Of a DNA stretch of 64,000 bases, positions 17,004-25,354 are shown one piece after another. The position numbers were made by a program, and so were the translations under genes. Below the pieces are notes generated by a model. It saw only the letters and a program-made list of their open reading frames with translations. It was not told the origin of the DNA and made no database searches. Source of the stretch: Fontibacillus phaseoli (lineage in GTDB: Bacteria; Bacillota; Bacilli; Paenibacillales; Paenibacillaceae); contig NZ_QPJW01000002.1 in NCBI RefSeq assembly GCF_003337355.1, positions 103,441 through 167,440 of the forward strand, given 5' to 3'. The first letter of the stretch is position 1. Each line of letters starts with the position of its first letter.

Positions 17004-17753
17004 TCACTCCATAATTTTGTCCGGGTCAGCAACTTTTTCAATCTTATGTTCGATCCTTCTTTCGCTTCCAAGATAATATTTTTCCAACGGCTTCAACTGA
17101 TCGTCCAGCGTATAAACGAGCGGCGTACCGGTTGGAATGTTGAGATCGATAATCTCTTCGGCGCTTAAATTGTCCAAATATTTTATCAATGCTCTTAAAC
17201 TGTTACCATGCGCCGCAATGATCACTTTCTTTCCGCCAAGAATTTGCGGCTTTATTTCCCGTTCCCAATAATCCTCCACTCTGACGATGGTTTCCTTCAG
17301 GCTTTCCGTCAAGGGAATGAACCGATCCGGCACATCCCTGTATTTCGCATCATTCCGGGGATAACGCTCATCATCCTTGGTTAGGGCCGGCGGAAGAACA
17401 TCATAACTTCTGCGCCATAAGTGGACCTGCTCTTCCCCATATTTTTGTGCTGTGGTCAGTTTACTCAATCCTTGCAGAGCTCCGTAATGCCGCTCGTTGA
17501 GTTGCCAGGTTTTATGACACGGTATCCATAGCAGGTTCATCGCATCAAGGATGTAATAAAGCGTTTTGATGGCCCGCTTCAGGTAAGAAGTATAAGCCAC
17601 GTCGAAGACAAACTTCTCCTCTTTAAGCAAAATGCCGGCCTCTTTAGCCTCATGCACCCCTTTCTCGGACAAATCGACATCACTCCAGCCGGTAAACAAA
17701 TTGGATTTATTCCACTCGCTCTCTCCATGTCTCACTAATACCAATTTATACAT
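17004..17753 (-). CDS. gpmA: 2,3-bisphosphoglycerate-dependent phosphoglycerate mutase
   Basis: GpmA interconverts 3- and 2-phosphoglycerate in glycolysis. The 249 residues are standard length. Catalytic residues are visible: the phospho-acceptor His9 in [10 protein letters not shown], Glu87 in [11 protein letters not shown] and His182 in [12 protein letters not shown]. Some usually constant positions are changed, for example Cys at 79 and [12 protein letters not shown] in the substrate loop, but within family range. Many Firmicutes rely on the cofactor-independent GpmI, so this may be a second enzyme. Confidence 0.93.
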   Translation of the reverse strand: MYKLVLVRHGESEWNKSNLFTGWSDVDLSEKGVHEAKEAGILLKEEKFVFDVAYTSYLKRAIKTLYYILDAMNLLWIPCHKTWQLNERHYGALQGLSKLTTAQKYGEEQVHLWRRSYDVLPPALTKDDERYPRNDAKYRDVPDRFIPLTESLKETIVRVEDYWEREIKPQILGGKKVIIAAHGNSLRALIKYLDNLSAEEIIDLNIPTGTPLVYTLDDQLKPLEKYYLGSERRIEHKIEKVADPDKIME

Positions 17754-17864
17754 CTTTGGCTCACCATCTTTTCCTTAGTTTTAAATGCATATCCTTATCA
17801 GGTCCGGGCACGCTAAACGTGGTTTCCAATACCCAAAATATCGCAACGAGGAGGATCATATTCC

Positions 17865-18341
17865 ATGTATACCCCTATTTCATCACAAATCCGGGAGATC
17901 GAGCAACAAATTAGGCACCTGGAACAACAAACCCGTCAGGCTACAACGATGTATCAGCAAATGCTTGAGCAAGAACAGCAAAACGCAGTCCAACTTGAGC
18001 AGTTGGCCGAAAAAGAACGTAAGGCTGCCCAGACGATCCAAATGGCCTTACAAGGTCATCAAACAGCAATGCAGGCTTACCAGCATATTATTCAACTGGC
18101 TGGACAAATTGAACAAAATGCCGGATCCAACAGCTTTGGAAACGCAGATTTCAGAACCTCCGCAGGAATCGGCCTCCGCTCGGCAGGCGGCCAAAGCTTC
18201 GGCCAGTCAGGTTTTGGCCAAGGCAGCATGGGCCAAGGAAATTTCGGCCAGTCCGGCGGCTATTCGACAAGCACCATGAACGCCTCGGGATCGCAATTGT
18301 CACAAAATCAACCGGGAGTTCCTATTCGGGGCTTTCAATAA
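17865..18341 (+). CDS. Hypothetical coiled-coil protein with Gly/Gln/Ser-rich tail
   Basis: A 158-residue protein. Residues 1-85 form a Gln-rich coiled coil (IREIEQQIRHLEQQTRQ), and residues 95-158 are a low-complexity tail with repeated GFGQG/GQSG units. There is no signal peptide or membrane helix. The start has a GAGGAGG site 11 bases upstream and a terminator follows. Similar short Gln-rich coiled-coil proteins occur in spore-formers, but no function can be assigned. Confidence 0.7.
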   Translation: MYTPISSQIREIEQQIRHLEQQTRQATTMYQQMLEQEQQNAVQLEQLAEKERKAAQTIQMALQGHQTAMQAYQHIIQLAGQIEQNAGSNSFGNADFRTSAGIGLRSAGGQSFGQSGFGQGSMGQGNFGQSGGYSTSTMNASGSQLSQNQPGVPIRGFQ

Positions 18342-18365
18342 TGCAAGAATACTGAAAATATGCGG

Positions 18366-18400
18366 AAGCCGCCCGATCCATGTGGCGGCTTTCTTCTTTC
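18366..18400 (+). terminator. Terminator after the coiled-coil gene
   Basis: Stem AAGCCGCC (18366-18373) with GGCGGCTT (18384-18391), followed by TTCTTCTTTC. Confidence 0.8.
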
Positions 18401-18519
18401 CCGAGCAGTTATACTCCTTAATTAATACCCAAAATGAACTAGAACTATTATTCCTGAACAAGTACTCCATCTGTGGTATAATTGGAAATCATTAAATGGG
18501 TGGAGGAACACAGGAAACT

Positions 18520-19194
18520 ATGAGCAAGCTGATGTTTTTCATTTTTTTGTCATGGCTGACCGGGAACCCGTTAATTGCCATTCTTATTCTGCTTATTATC
18601 GTTTATTTCATCGATCGGCGCTTTGTCGGTGTTTTCCCCAGCATTTCCAAACCTTTTAAACGATACCGTGCCATCTCGAAACTTCGCCAGCAGTTGAACC
18701 TAAACCATTTTGACGTTTCTTCCAAACGAGAACTCGCCAGATTGCTTCTGGAGAAGAAGCGATTCAAGGAGGCTTACGATCTTCTGGAACAGGTGAAACC
18801 TTACTCCGAGTCTTCGGCGGAATTTTGGGACGATCTCGGCACCGCGTTAATCGGCTTGGGCCGTCTGGAAGAAGGCGAACAGCAAATTTTGCATGCCTTA
18901 AGTCTGAATGAACGCGTTAAATACGGTCAGCCCTATTTGCATCTGGCGATGGCTTTCCGGGAGAATAATCCGGAAAAAGCGCTCACCTATGCTGCTAAAT
19001 TCGGGGAAATTCAGTCTTCTTCCAGTGAAGCGTGTTACCTCCTCGGCAGTCTTTATCATTCGTTAGGCCGAAAGGAAGAGGCGAAGCAAGCCTTGGATGA
19101 ATCGAAAACCATTTATCGCAGCTTGCCAAAATATAAAAAACGACATGAACGGAAATGGGCACTGCGAAGCTATTTGAAGTCCCTTACGTTGTAG
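18520..19194 (+). CDS. Membrane-anchored TPR protein
   Basis: A 224-residue protein with one strong N-terminal membrane segment (LIAILILLIIVYFI, about residues 18-32). A cytoplasmic domain of four or so tetratricopeptide-like helical pairs follows (FWDDLGTALIGLGRLEEGEQQILHALSL; ACYLLGSLYHSLGRKEEAKQAL). Such proteins are usually scaffolds; the partner is unknown. An extended -10 (TGGTATAAT, about 18474-18482) lies just upstream, so the ATG at 18520 with GGAGG at about 18500 fits better than the ATG at 18496. Confidence 0.78.
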   Translation: MSKLMFFIFLSWLTGNPLIAILILLIIVYFIDRRFVGVFPSISKPFKRYRAISKLRQQLNLNHFDVSSKRELARLLLEKKRFKEAYDLLEQVKPYSESSAEFWDDLGTALIGLGRLEEGEQQILHALSLNERVKYGQPYLHLAMAFRENNPEKALTYAAKFGEIQSSSSEACYLLGSLYHSLGRKEEAKQALDESKTIYRSLPKYKKRHERKWALRSYLKSLTL

Positions 19195-19206
19195 GAAAGC
19201 ATAAAG

Positions 19207-19256
19207 AGAACCGCTGGGCTCCTATCCTAGAGAGAAGGAGCCCGCGGTTCTTTTAA
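19207..19256 (+). terminator. Bidirectional terminator between the TPR gene and mmpL
   Basis: A long stem (19207-19223 with 19236-19251) carries TTTTAAT on the plus strand. It separates the convergent TPR and MMPL genes. Confidence 0.8.
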
Positions 19257-19264
19257 TATTGTCT

Positions 19265-22200
19265 TTACTCGGCACTCCGACGGTGGAAAGGCCACCAATT
19301 AAACTGTCCGAATATTTTTACCATGACAGGAATCAGGAACGGGAGCACGACCACGGCGTAAAGCGCCAGCCCGGTCAAAACTACCGTAGCGATCTGCAGC
19401 ATGGAAAGCACGCCCGAAGGATACATGGAGGCCATTGTTCCACCCAGAATCACTGCGGCAGACAGGATAACCGTCCCCATGTTCCGCATCGAATGCAGAA
19501 TCGCTTCACCAATATTCCATTCTTTATTTTCATTAAACCGGTCCATAAGGAAGATGCTGTAATCGACACCTAGCGCTACAAGGATGACAAACCCGAAGAA
19601 CGGCGTCGCCCAACTGACTCCGGAATAATGGAAGATGTCGACAAACACCCATTCGGTAAAGCCCATCGAGGCATAAAAGGTCAGTACCAGGGAACCGATC
19701 AGATAGATCGGCATCACCAATGAACGCAACAACAGGACGAGAATAATGAAAATGCCCGCCAGCATAAGTACTACGGTCCGCGTATAGTCTTCACCGGAGA
19801 TGGTCTTCAGGTCGTTAAAGGTACTGGTAACGCCGCCGACTGCGATTTTTGCATTCTCCAGGTCCGTACCTTTTACTGCTTTTCCCACCGCAGTACTGAT
19901 CGGTTCAATGCGGTCAATCGCTTCTTTGCCGTAAGGATTGCTGGAGAATACCACGTCCAGGGTCATCACCTTGCGGTCCGGTGACAGGTACATATCGAAT
20001 ACCTGAGTCATCTGTTCGTTCTCCATCGCTTCTTCAGGTACATACCATCCCCCAAGGCCGCCCTCGCTAGCTCCGACCTCATTCAAGTAATCCTTGGCCG
20101 TATCCAACCCCCCGGAAACTTGTTCCAATCCGTCCACACTTTGATTCAGGCCGTCCGTCAATTGGGAAATTTGCCCCGAGAATTGACTGAAGCCGCTCTG
20201 GATTTGCTCCTGACCGCTTTGAATTTGTGCCAATCCGGTCACCACTTCCGGGATCTTGCCGACGATTTGGCCCTGGCCTGCCGCCGCTTGATCAAGACCG
20301 GTTTCAAGCCGGGTCAACCCGCCGATGAATTGATCCAGTCCGTCCGCCAGCTGCTTGCTTCCGTTTGCGGCCGCTTCGTAACCCTGGTTAGCCTGGCCCA
20401 AACCCGCAGATAGTCGTCCGAACTCGCTTTTCATCTGTTCCAGACCGGCAGACATTTGCGGCAGCCCTTTGGCCGTCTCGGTAACCGTACCGACAATCGT
20501 CAAGTAATCCGGGTCCGTGGCCAATTCGGGGTATTTGCTCTCCAAAGTCGCAAACCGCGAGGAGAGACTCGACAGTCCTTGGGACGCCGCATCCAGTTGC
20601 GTACTGATTTGACTGATGCCATCGCTGAATTGACCCAATCCGCTACCGATTTGCTGATAGGATTTCAGCAATTGCGCATGCGCATCGGCCAACTCGTTAG
20701 CGCTCTTCTTCACTTGCCGGAGTCCTTGTTTCAAATCGCCCACGCCGGCGGAGCCGTCTTGGATCCCTTTTTCGATCGCGGACAAGCCCGTTTCCAGTTG
20801 GACAATTCCGTCCTTCAGCTTCCCCGTGCCTTCGGCCAGTTGGCCTGTGCTTGCAGCTGCCTCCTTCAGTTTCGGTTCATTTTCGGTCAACGACGCGCTA
20901 GCTTCCGCAAGTCCGTCCTGTATTTTGGCCAACCCTTCATTTCCTTGGCCCAACCCTTCGCCAACCGTTTTCACCTGGCTGTTCAGTTCAAAATCTTTAA
21001 CCTCATCGCCTGTCGGCCGGCTCATGCTTCGTACGCTGGCTACTCCGTCCACACCGACTACCTCGCGGCTGATTTTCTCGGCCAGTGCCATGTATCCGGC
21101 ATTATCCATGGGCTCGTCATTTTGAAGGACGATTTGCGTCGGCAGGGATTCTCCAGGCTCAAAACTTTCCGAGATCAGATTGTATGCCTTTACGGATTCG
21201 TACTCATCACCGATTTCTTCCATGCTGTTAAATGATACGTTCCCGCTGTAACTGATCAGGAACGGTACCGTCACTGCCGCCACGATAAGCAGCGCAGCCC
21301 ACGGCCGTTTCAGCGAGAAGGTCCCGATAGCTCCCCAGAACCGGTTTTCCTTATGTTCCAAAGAGCCTTTTAAAGGCCAGAACAGCTTCGTCCCCAATAC
21401 CGCCATGAAGAACGGTACGATGGTCACGAGCGCAATCAGCATGACTGCAATCCCGACGGCGACCGCCACCGCGGAGCGGTAGAGAACGAATTGCGAAAAC
21501 CCGATCGCCGAAAAACCTACCAGTACGGCGAGACCGGAGAAAAACACGGTTTTTCCGGCCTTCCGGTACGTCAGGATGATCGCTTCCCATTTATCCGCAC
21601 CATGCTGCAGTTCTTCCTTAAACCGGCTGATCAGCAAGATGCAATAGTCCGTTCCTATCCCGAACATGACCGCAACCATAAAGATCTGCGTATAGGTCGA
21701 GATCGGGAAATCGATACGATCCACCAGGAAAGATACGATTGATTGCGATACGATGTAACTAATTCCTACGGTCAAAAGCGGGATAAACGGTGCAATGACC
21801 GAACGGAACACGACAAACAAGATTAATAAAATAAAAATGACCGTAAAATATTCCGATTTTTTCAGTCCTTGTTCCGAACTGACGACCATGTCTTCATTGA
21901 TTTGTTCTTGTCCGGTTAAATAATGTTCCACTTTCAATTGGTCTAACGCACCGTGGATATCCTTCTCAATGTCTAGCAGAGGACGGTCTCCTATTTTTAC
22001 GGACAACGATGTCAAGATGGTCTTGCCATCTTTCGATATCATCTTATCCGCCGCCTCCGGCGTAGTGAAAGGATCCGTGATCGAGACGATGCCGATTTGC
22101 ACCTCCTGGTCCCGAAGGGCCTTCAGTGCCTGTTCGACCTCATTTTTATCTTCACCGATTAAACCTTTAGAGGAATGAAACACCAATGCGATTTGACTTT

Positions 22201-22396
22201 CTTTCTCTCCGCCTTTCGCATCCGATATATCCGCCAAAATGGCCGCTGCCGTAGAAGACGAATAACCTTCGGGTACGACGATATCTCCCTTTTCGCGGAC
22301 CAGATCCGACATCGATGGGGCCGTGAGGAACAACAGCACCGCTGCGGCGATCCACACCGCAACGACAGCCCATCTTGCCTTCAGTATAAATTTCAT
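19265..22396 (-). CDS. MMPL-family RND transporter (YdgH-like)
   Basis: A large membrane transporter of 1043 residues. It has two sets of RND-type membrane helices (about 1-380 and 850-1035). Between them lies an external domain whose core (about 470-760) is a long run of GLxQLxxGLxQ-type heptad-like repeats, a helical stalk typical of Firmicutes MMPL proteins. Conserved GTDYCILLISRF and GVDYSIFLMDRF segments mark the proton-relay helices. It overlaps the upstream marR by four bases (ATGA), so the MarR protein should control it. The substrate (lipid, drug or surface polymer) is unknown. Confidence 0.9.
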   Translation of the reverse strand: MKFILKARWAVVAVWIAAAVLLFLTAPSMSDLVREKGDIVVPEGYSSSTAAAILADISDAKGGEKESQIALVFHSSKGLIGEDKNEVEQALKALRDQEVQIGIVSITDPFTTPEAADKMISKDGKTILTSLSVKIGDRPLLDIEKDIHGALDQLKVEHYLTGQEQINEDMVVSSEQGLKKSEYFTVIFILLILFVVFRSVIAPFIPLLTVGISYIVSQSIVSFLVDRIDFPISTYTQIFMVAVMFGIGTDYCILLISRFKEELQHGADKWEAIILTYRKAGKTVFFSGLAVLVGFSAIGFSQFVLYRSAVAVAVGIAVMLIALVTIVPFFMAVLGTKLFWPLKGSLEHKENRFWGAIGTFSLKRPWAALLIVAAVTVPFLISYSGNVSFNSMEEIGDEYESVKAYNLISESFEPGESLPTQIVLQNDEPMDNAGYMALAEKISREVVGVDGVASVRSMSRPTGDEVKDFELNSQVKTVGEGLGQGNEGLAKIQDGLAEASASLTENEPKLKEAAASTGQLAEGTGKLKDGIVQLETGLSAIEKGIQDGSAGVGDLKQGLRQVKKSANELADAHAQLLKSYQQIGSGLGQFSDGISQISTQLDAASQGLSSLSSRFATLESKYPELATDPDYLTIVGTVTETAKGLPQMSAGLEQMKSEFGRLSAGLGQANQGYEAAANGSKQLADGLDQFIGGLTRLETGLDQAAAGQGQIVGKIPEVVTGLAQIQSGQEQIQSGFSQFSGQISQLTDGLNQSVDGLEQVSGGLDTAKDYLNEVGASEGGLGGWYVPEEAMENEQMTQVFDMYLSPDRKVMTLDVVFSSNPYGKEAIDRIEPISTAVGKAVKGTDLENAKIAVGGVTSTFNDLKTISGEDYTRTVVLMLAGIFIILVLLLRSLVMPIYLIGSLVLTFYASMGFTEWVFVDIFHYSGVSWATPFFGFVILVALGVDYSIFLMDRFNENKEWNIGEAILHSMRNMGTVILSAAVILGGTMASMYPSGVLSMLQIATVVLTGLALYAVVVLPFLIPVMVKIFGQFNWWPFHRRSAE

Positions 22397-22848
22397 GATT
22401 CCCCGCTCTCCTCTTCCAGCAAATATGCCAGTTTTTCAAAAACGCCGAGAAAACCTTCCACTTCTTCTGCATTAAAATGCACTAAATATGTAGACAACGT
22501 CTCCATAATCTTGGCCTGTGCCTTTTTGTAATGGCCTATTCCCCGTTCGGTCAAAGACAAATAAACGACTCTTCGGTCGTCATTGTCACGGGTTCGCTCA
22601 AGTATCCCCTTGTCCGCCAGTCTCGTAATGATCGCGGTAATCGAGCTCTTCCCTACGGCAAACGTGTCAGCAAGTTCGGTGGAAGTAACTTTACCTTGCA
22701 TCACAATGTAATCGATAATCTGAAACTGGTCCATCGTCATGTCATCCTGCAACACTTCGCGAAGTTCTCCATTCATCCTTTTCGTGACCGTAAAATAGGC
22801 TGCCATATAGCGCTCAATCAACACTTTGGATTCCTGTTCCAATTCCAT
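22393..22848 (-). CDS. MarR-family regulator of the MMPL transporter
   Basis: A 151-residue winged-helix regulator: TSTELADTFAVGKSSITAIITRLADKGILERTRDNDDRR is the recognition helix and wing. The Shine-Dalgarno GGGAGG abuts the ATG at 22848, so initiation at the TTG two codons later (22842, six bases from the site) may be the real start. It is co-transcribed and translationally coupled with mmpL. Direct repeats overlapping the promoter (22882-22907) are the probable operator. Confidence 0.88.
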   Translation of the reverse strand: MELEQESKVLIERYMAAYFTVTKRMNGELREVLQDDMTMDQFQIIDYIVMQGKVTSTELADTFAVGKSSITAIITRLADKGILERTRDNDDRRVVYLSLTERGIGHYKKAQAKIMETLSTYLVHFNAEEVEGFLGVFEKLAYLLEEESGES

Positions 22849-22881
22849 CCTCCCATCTTTCTCTCTTGTCCAATTAGTTCT

Positions 22882-22934
22882 ACAATAAAACAGTTTGACA
22901 ATAAAACTATATAAATTCCAAAGGAAATTGTCAA
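22882..22934 (-). promoter_or_regulatory. Sigma-A promoter and probable MarR operator
   Basis: On the minus strand, TTGACA (22929-22934), a 17-bp spacer and TATAGT (22906-22911) form the promoter. Just downstream, the decamer GTTTTATTGT occurs twice (22882-22891 and 22898-22907 on the opposite strand), flanked by TAGTT and AACTA arms. This suits autorepression by the MarR protein. Confidence 0.72.
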
Positions 22935-22952
22935 TTGCACAGAATGAAAAAT

Positions 22953-22984
22953 AATAACCCCTGCCGTCTAGGCAAGGGGTTATT
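22953..22984 (-). terminator. Terminator after the GNAT gene
   Basis: Arms AATAACCCCTGCC (22953-22965) and GGCAAGGGGTTATT (22971-22984), followed on the minus strand by ATTTTTC. Confidence 0.82.
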
Positions 22985-23053
22985 ATGCGTTAATTTAAAT
23001 TATGCTCGTGTTTCATGAATTATTATCACGCTGTTGCGAAATGTTCCGATTCC

Positions 23054-23488
23054 TTAGTTTTCGTTATCTTCTCCAGCATTATAAACGCACCGGAATTGCT
23101 CCGCACCGCCTGAGGAAGGGATAAAGCCGTTTACCGTAAATCCGATATTCCGGAAAAAGTCGGCCCCTTCTTCGTCCGTTACCGCAGTTACGAGCCGCGG
23201 CCTTTTGAGGAGCAAAGCTTCCACAATCAAGCCCCGGCCATAGCCTTTGAATCGGTCTTCAGGATCGATGGCAAGGTGCAAAACATTCATCTGTTCCGAA
23301 TTAGCGAAACTAAGGCCGATCAACCCCACCACTTGCTCCTCTTCTTTATAGACGAACAATTCCGCATCTTTGGAGGATTCATACAACTTCCATGCCTCTT
23401 TTTCCCGCTCGGGATCGAAGCCGACTGCATATTCCATTAATTCGCGTACTTTCGAATCGGCGGGAAAAGATGTTACTTGAATAAGCAA
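23054..23488 (-). CDS. GNAT-family N-acetyltransferase
   Basis: A 144-residue acetyl-CoA-dependent acetyltransferase fold. The acetyl-CoA loop reads RFKGYGRGLI (about residue 83), a slightly degenerate QxxGxG/A motif, and GADFFRNIGFTVNGF is the usual C-terminal strand. The start is a TTG at 23488, eight bases after GGGGG, 12 bp beyond the rpiA stop, so it is probably co-transcribed with rpiA. The substrate is unknown. Confidence 0.82.
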   Translation of the reverse strand: MLIQVTSFPADSKVRELMEYAVGFDPEREKEAWKLYESSKDAELFVYKEEEQVVGLIGLSFANSEQMNVLHLAIDPEDRFKGYGRGLIVEALLLKRPRLVTAVTDEEGADFFRNIGFTVNGFIPSSGGAEQFRCVYNAGEDNEN

Positions 23489-23500
23489 AGCACAGCCCCC

Positions 23501-24178
23501 TTAGCCTTTTTTCTCGATGACTTCAGTGGCTCCGTCATCATACCCGACAATGACCATGTCCGCGATGTCAACAAACAAACCGTGGTCGACCACGCCGGTT
23601 ATCATCTTTAATTCATGGCTTAATTGAGCCGGAGATTCAATTTTGCCGAAGGCGGCGTCAACGATATAATTTCCGTTATCCGTCACGTACAGTTCGCCGT
23701 CCCGGGTACGCATTTCAAAGTCGACGTCGTACCTTCTTTGCAGTTGTCCGAGCGTCCACTCATAGGAGAAAGGAACGACTTCGATCGGCAGCTTAAACTG
23801 GCCCAATTGAGAAACCATCTTCCCGCTGTCCGCAATGACAATAAAACGGTCGCTATGCATTGCCACCAGCTTTTCCCGCAGAAGGGCACCGCCGCCGCCT
23901 TTAATTAGAGCCATCCCCGGATCGACTTCGTCCGCTCCGTCAATCGCCAGATCCAGACGATGAATTTCCGATGCCGGAACTAACGGAATCCCGTAACTCT
24001 CCGCAAGTTCTTCGGAAGCGTTTGAAGTGGCAATCGCACGGATCTGCAGACCTTCAGCCACCCGTTGTCCAATCTTCTCAATCGCGTAATAAGCCGTGGA
24101 GCCTGTCCCGAGACCAACAATCATGCCGTCCCGGACCAATTCGGCTGCGCGGTAACCCGCCGCTTGTTTTGCATTCAT
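23501..24178 (-). CDS. rpiA: Ribose-5-phosphate isomerase A
   Basis: RpiA interconverts ribose-5-phosphate and ribulose-5-phosphate in the pentose phosphate pathway. The 225 residues carry all family blocks: VGLGTGSTAYYAIEKI (phosphate loop, about residue 20), DLAIDGADEVDPGMALIKGGGGALLREKL (active site with catalytic Asp/Glu), and VIADSGKMVSQLG. The ATG follows AGGAGGCGTATACGT. The GNAT gene follows directly. Confidence 0.96.
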   Translation of the reverse strand: MNAKQAAGYRAAELVRDGMIVGLGTGSTAYYAIEKIGQRVAEGLQIRAIATSNASEELAESYGIPLVPASEIHRLDLAIDGADEVDPGMALIKGGGGALLREKLVAMHSDRFIVIADSGKMVSQLGQFKLPIEVVPFSYEWTLGQLQRRYDVDFEMRTRDGELYVTDNGNYIVDAAFGKIESPAQLSHELKMITGVVDHGLFVDIADMVIVGYDDGATEVIEKKG

Positions 24179-24252
24179 ACGTATACGCCTCCTAAAAATA
24201 GTTGCATATTTCTCTACAAGTTAAATGGCGCGGCTGCTTGCCGGATGTCTTT

Positions 24253-24281
24253 TTGTCGTCCAATACACCAGTTGTTATAAT
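24253..24281 (+). promoter_or_regulatory. Sigma-A-like promoter, no known gene downstream
   Basis: TTGTCG (24253-24258), exactly 17 bp, then a perfect TATAAT (24276-24281). It points away from rpiA toward the small ORF at 24330. Confidence 0.6.
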
Positions 24282-24329
24282 CATAAATACAGCGTTTCCT
24301 CCGCTGCCACTTTGTTCAAGAGGTGATTC

Positions 24330-24395
24330 ATGAGAACCGTAAATCAAATCAAGTCAAAACTAAATTATCCGGTCCCGGATGGAACGAACGGATGA
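24330..24395 (+). CDS. Possible 21-residue small protein
   Basis: MRTVNQIKSKLNYPVPDGTNG is read from an ATG with AAGAGGTGATTC just upstream, about 45 bp behind a good promoter. It is either a real small protein or the start of a lost gene; no similarity is known to me. Confidence 0.35.
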   Translation: MRTVNQIKSKLNYPVPDGTNG

Positions 24396-24514
24396 CATGC
24401 TTATGATGCTGGAGTGAGTACTGAACGAACCGGCCGGCAAGTACCTTATGTAACAAAGAAAGTCCGTTTGACTACATAATCAGCTAATATCATACCAAAA
24501 ATACAATAAAAAAA

Positions 24515-24565
24515 GAACAGCGCATCCTGGCTGAACCCTTCCCGGGCTGCATGAATGCGCTGTTC
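24515..24565 (-). terminator. Terminator of the DsbA-like gene
   Basis: Perfect 11-bp arms GAACAGCGCAT (24515-24525) and ATGCGCTGTTC (24555-24565) are flanked by A/T runs on both sides, so it may work in both directions. Confidence 0.85.
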
Positions 24566-24570
24566 CTTTT

Positions 24571-25251
24571 TTATAGATTATCGATCGCCGCTTTGATGCC
24601 TTCGAAAGATATATCCTCCACGTTTTGTCCGTTGACAAAAACAGTCGGTGTCCCGTCAACTTTGTGATTTTCCGCGATCAAAAAATCCCTTTTCACATTT
24701 GCGATATAAATCTCCTCATCCAATTCCCGTTCAAAGCGTTTCAAGTCAACGTCAGGAATGTTGTCTTTTACCAGCTTCATGATGAAGCCCTTGTTTGCCC
24801 ATGCATCGTCTTTCTTGCCCTGCTGCTCCATCATTAGATCGAAATAAGGCCAAAAGAAATCGTGATTCTGCTGATACAGCGTTTCTCCCGCAAGTGCGGC
24901 AAGCGTGGAATCCGGGGCCAGGAAAGGCATGTCAACATAGTAGAACGCCGCTTTCCCCGCATCCAGATATTCTCTTTTCAATTCGGTCAGCACCTGATCT
25001 TTCCATTGTTTGCACGCCGGACATTTGTAATCCGAGAACTCCACAATCTTCACCGGGGCTTCAGGATTCCCCAAGTAAGGCTGATTTTCTTCGTCAAACC
25101 CGTCGGGGACCGCTCCGGCATCCACCTTTTCCAAATCGGGATAACTTTCCGCTTTATTCCCCTGACCACTCAAGTTAATGACGAGCAAAATGCCGATCAG
25201 AACTACGGCTATACCGCATAGCCACCATATTCCAAAATGCTTTTTCTTCAC
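24571..25251 (-). CDS. Membrane-anchored DsbA-family thiol oxidoreductase (BdbD-like)
   Basis: A 226-residue extracytoplasmic thioredoxin-fold protein with one N-terminal membrane anchor (about residues 8-26). The active site is CPAC (Cys77/Cys80) in DYKCPACKQW, and the cis-proline loop is DGTPTVFVNG near the C-terminus. It probably forms or isomerises disulfides in exported proteins, as Bacillus BdbD does. The start is a GTG at 25251 after GGGGAGGAAATC; the longer upstream frame is not supported. No BdbC partner is adjacent. Confidence 0.9.
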   Translation of the reverse strand: MKKKHFGIWWLCGIAVVLIGILLVINLSGQGNKAESYPDLEKVDAGAVPDGFDEENQPYLGNPEAPVKIVEFSDYKCPACKQWKDQVLTELKREYLDAGKAAFYYVDMPFLAPDSTLAALAGETLYQQNHDFFWPYFDLMMEQQGKKDDAWANKGFIMKLVKDNIPDVDLKRFERELDEEIYIANVKRDFLIAENHKVDGTPTVFVNGQNVEDISFEGIKAAIDNL

Positions 25252-25354
25252 TCGCGGATTTCCTCCCCAATACAAAAGAGTAATAATTTGGTCTATTATA
25301 GAAGGGAATCCAGCGTACAAGCTAGGATAAAAATCACTACCTGATGAAGAAGCA

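Larger units (their letters stand above)
24179..24570. other. Intergenic region with a promoter and a possible small ORF
   Basis: It contains a good plus-strand promoter (24253-24281), a 21-codon frame (24330-24395) and, at the right end, the terminator of the DsbA-like gene. Nothing else was recognised. Confidence 0.5.

Noticed and set aside
20456..21235. 259-codon frame antisense to mmpL
   Set aside because: It mirrors the heptad-repeat stalk of the MMPL transporter; no start signals.
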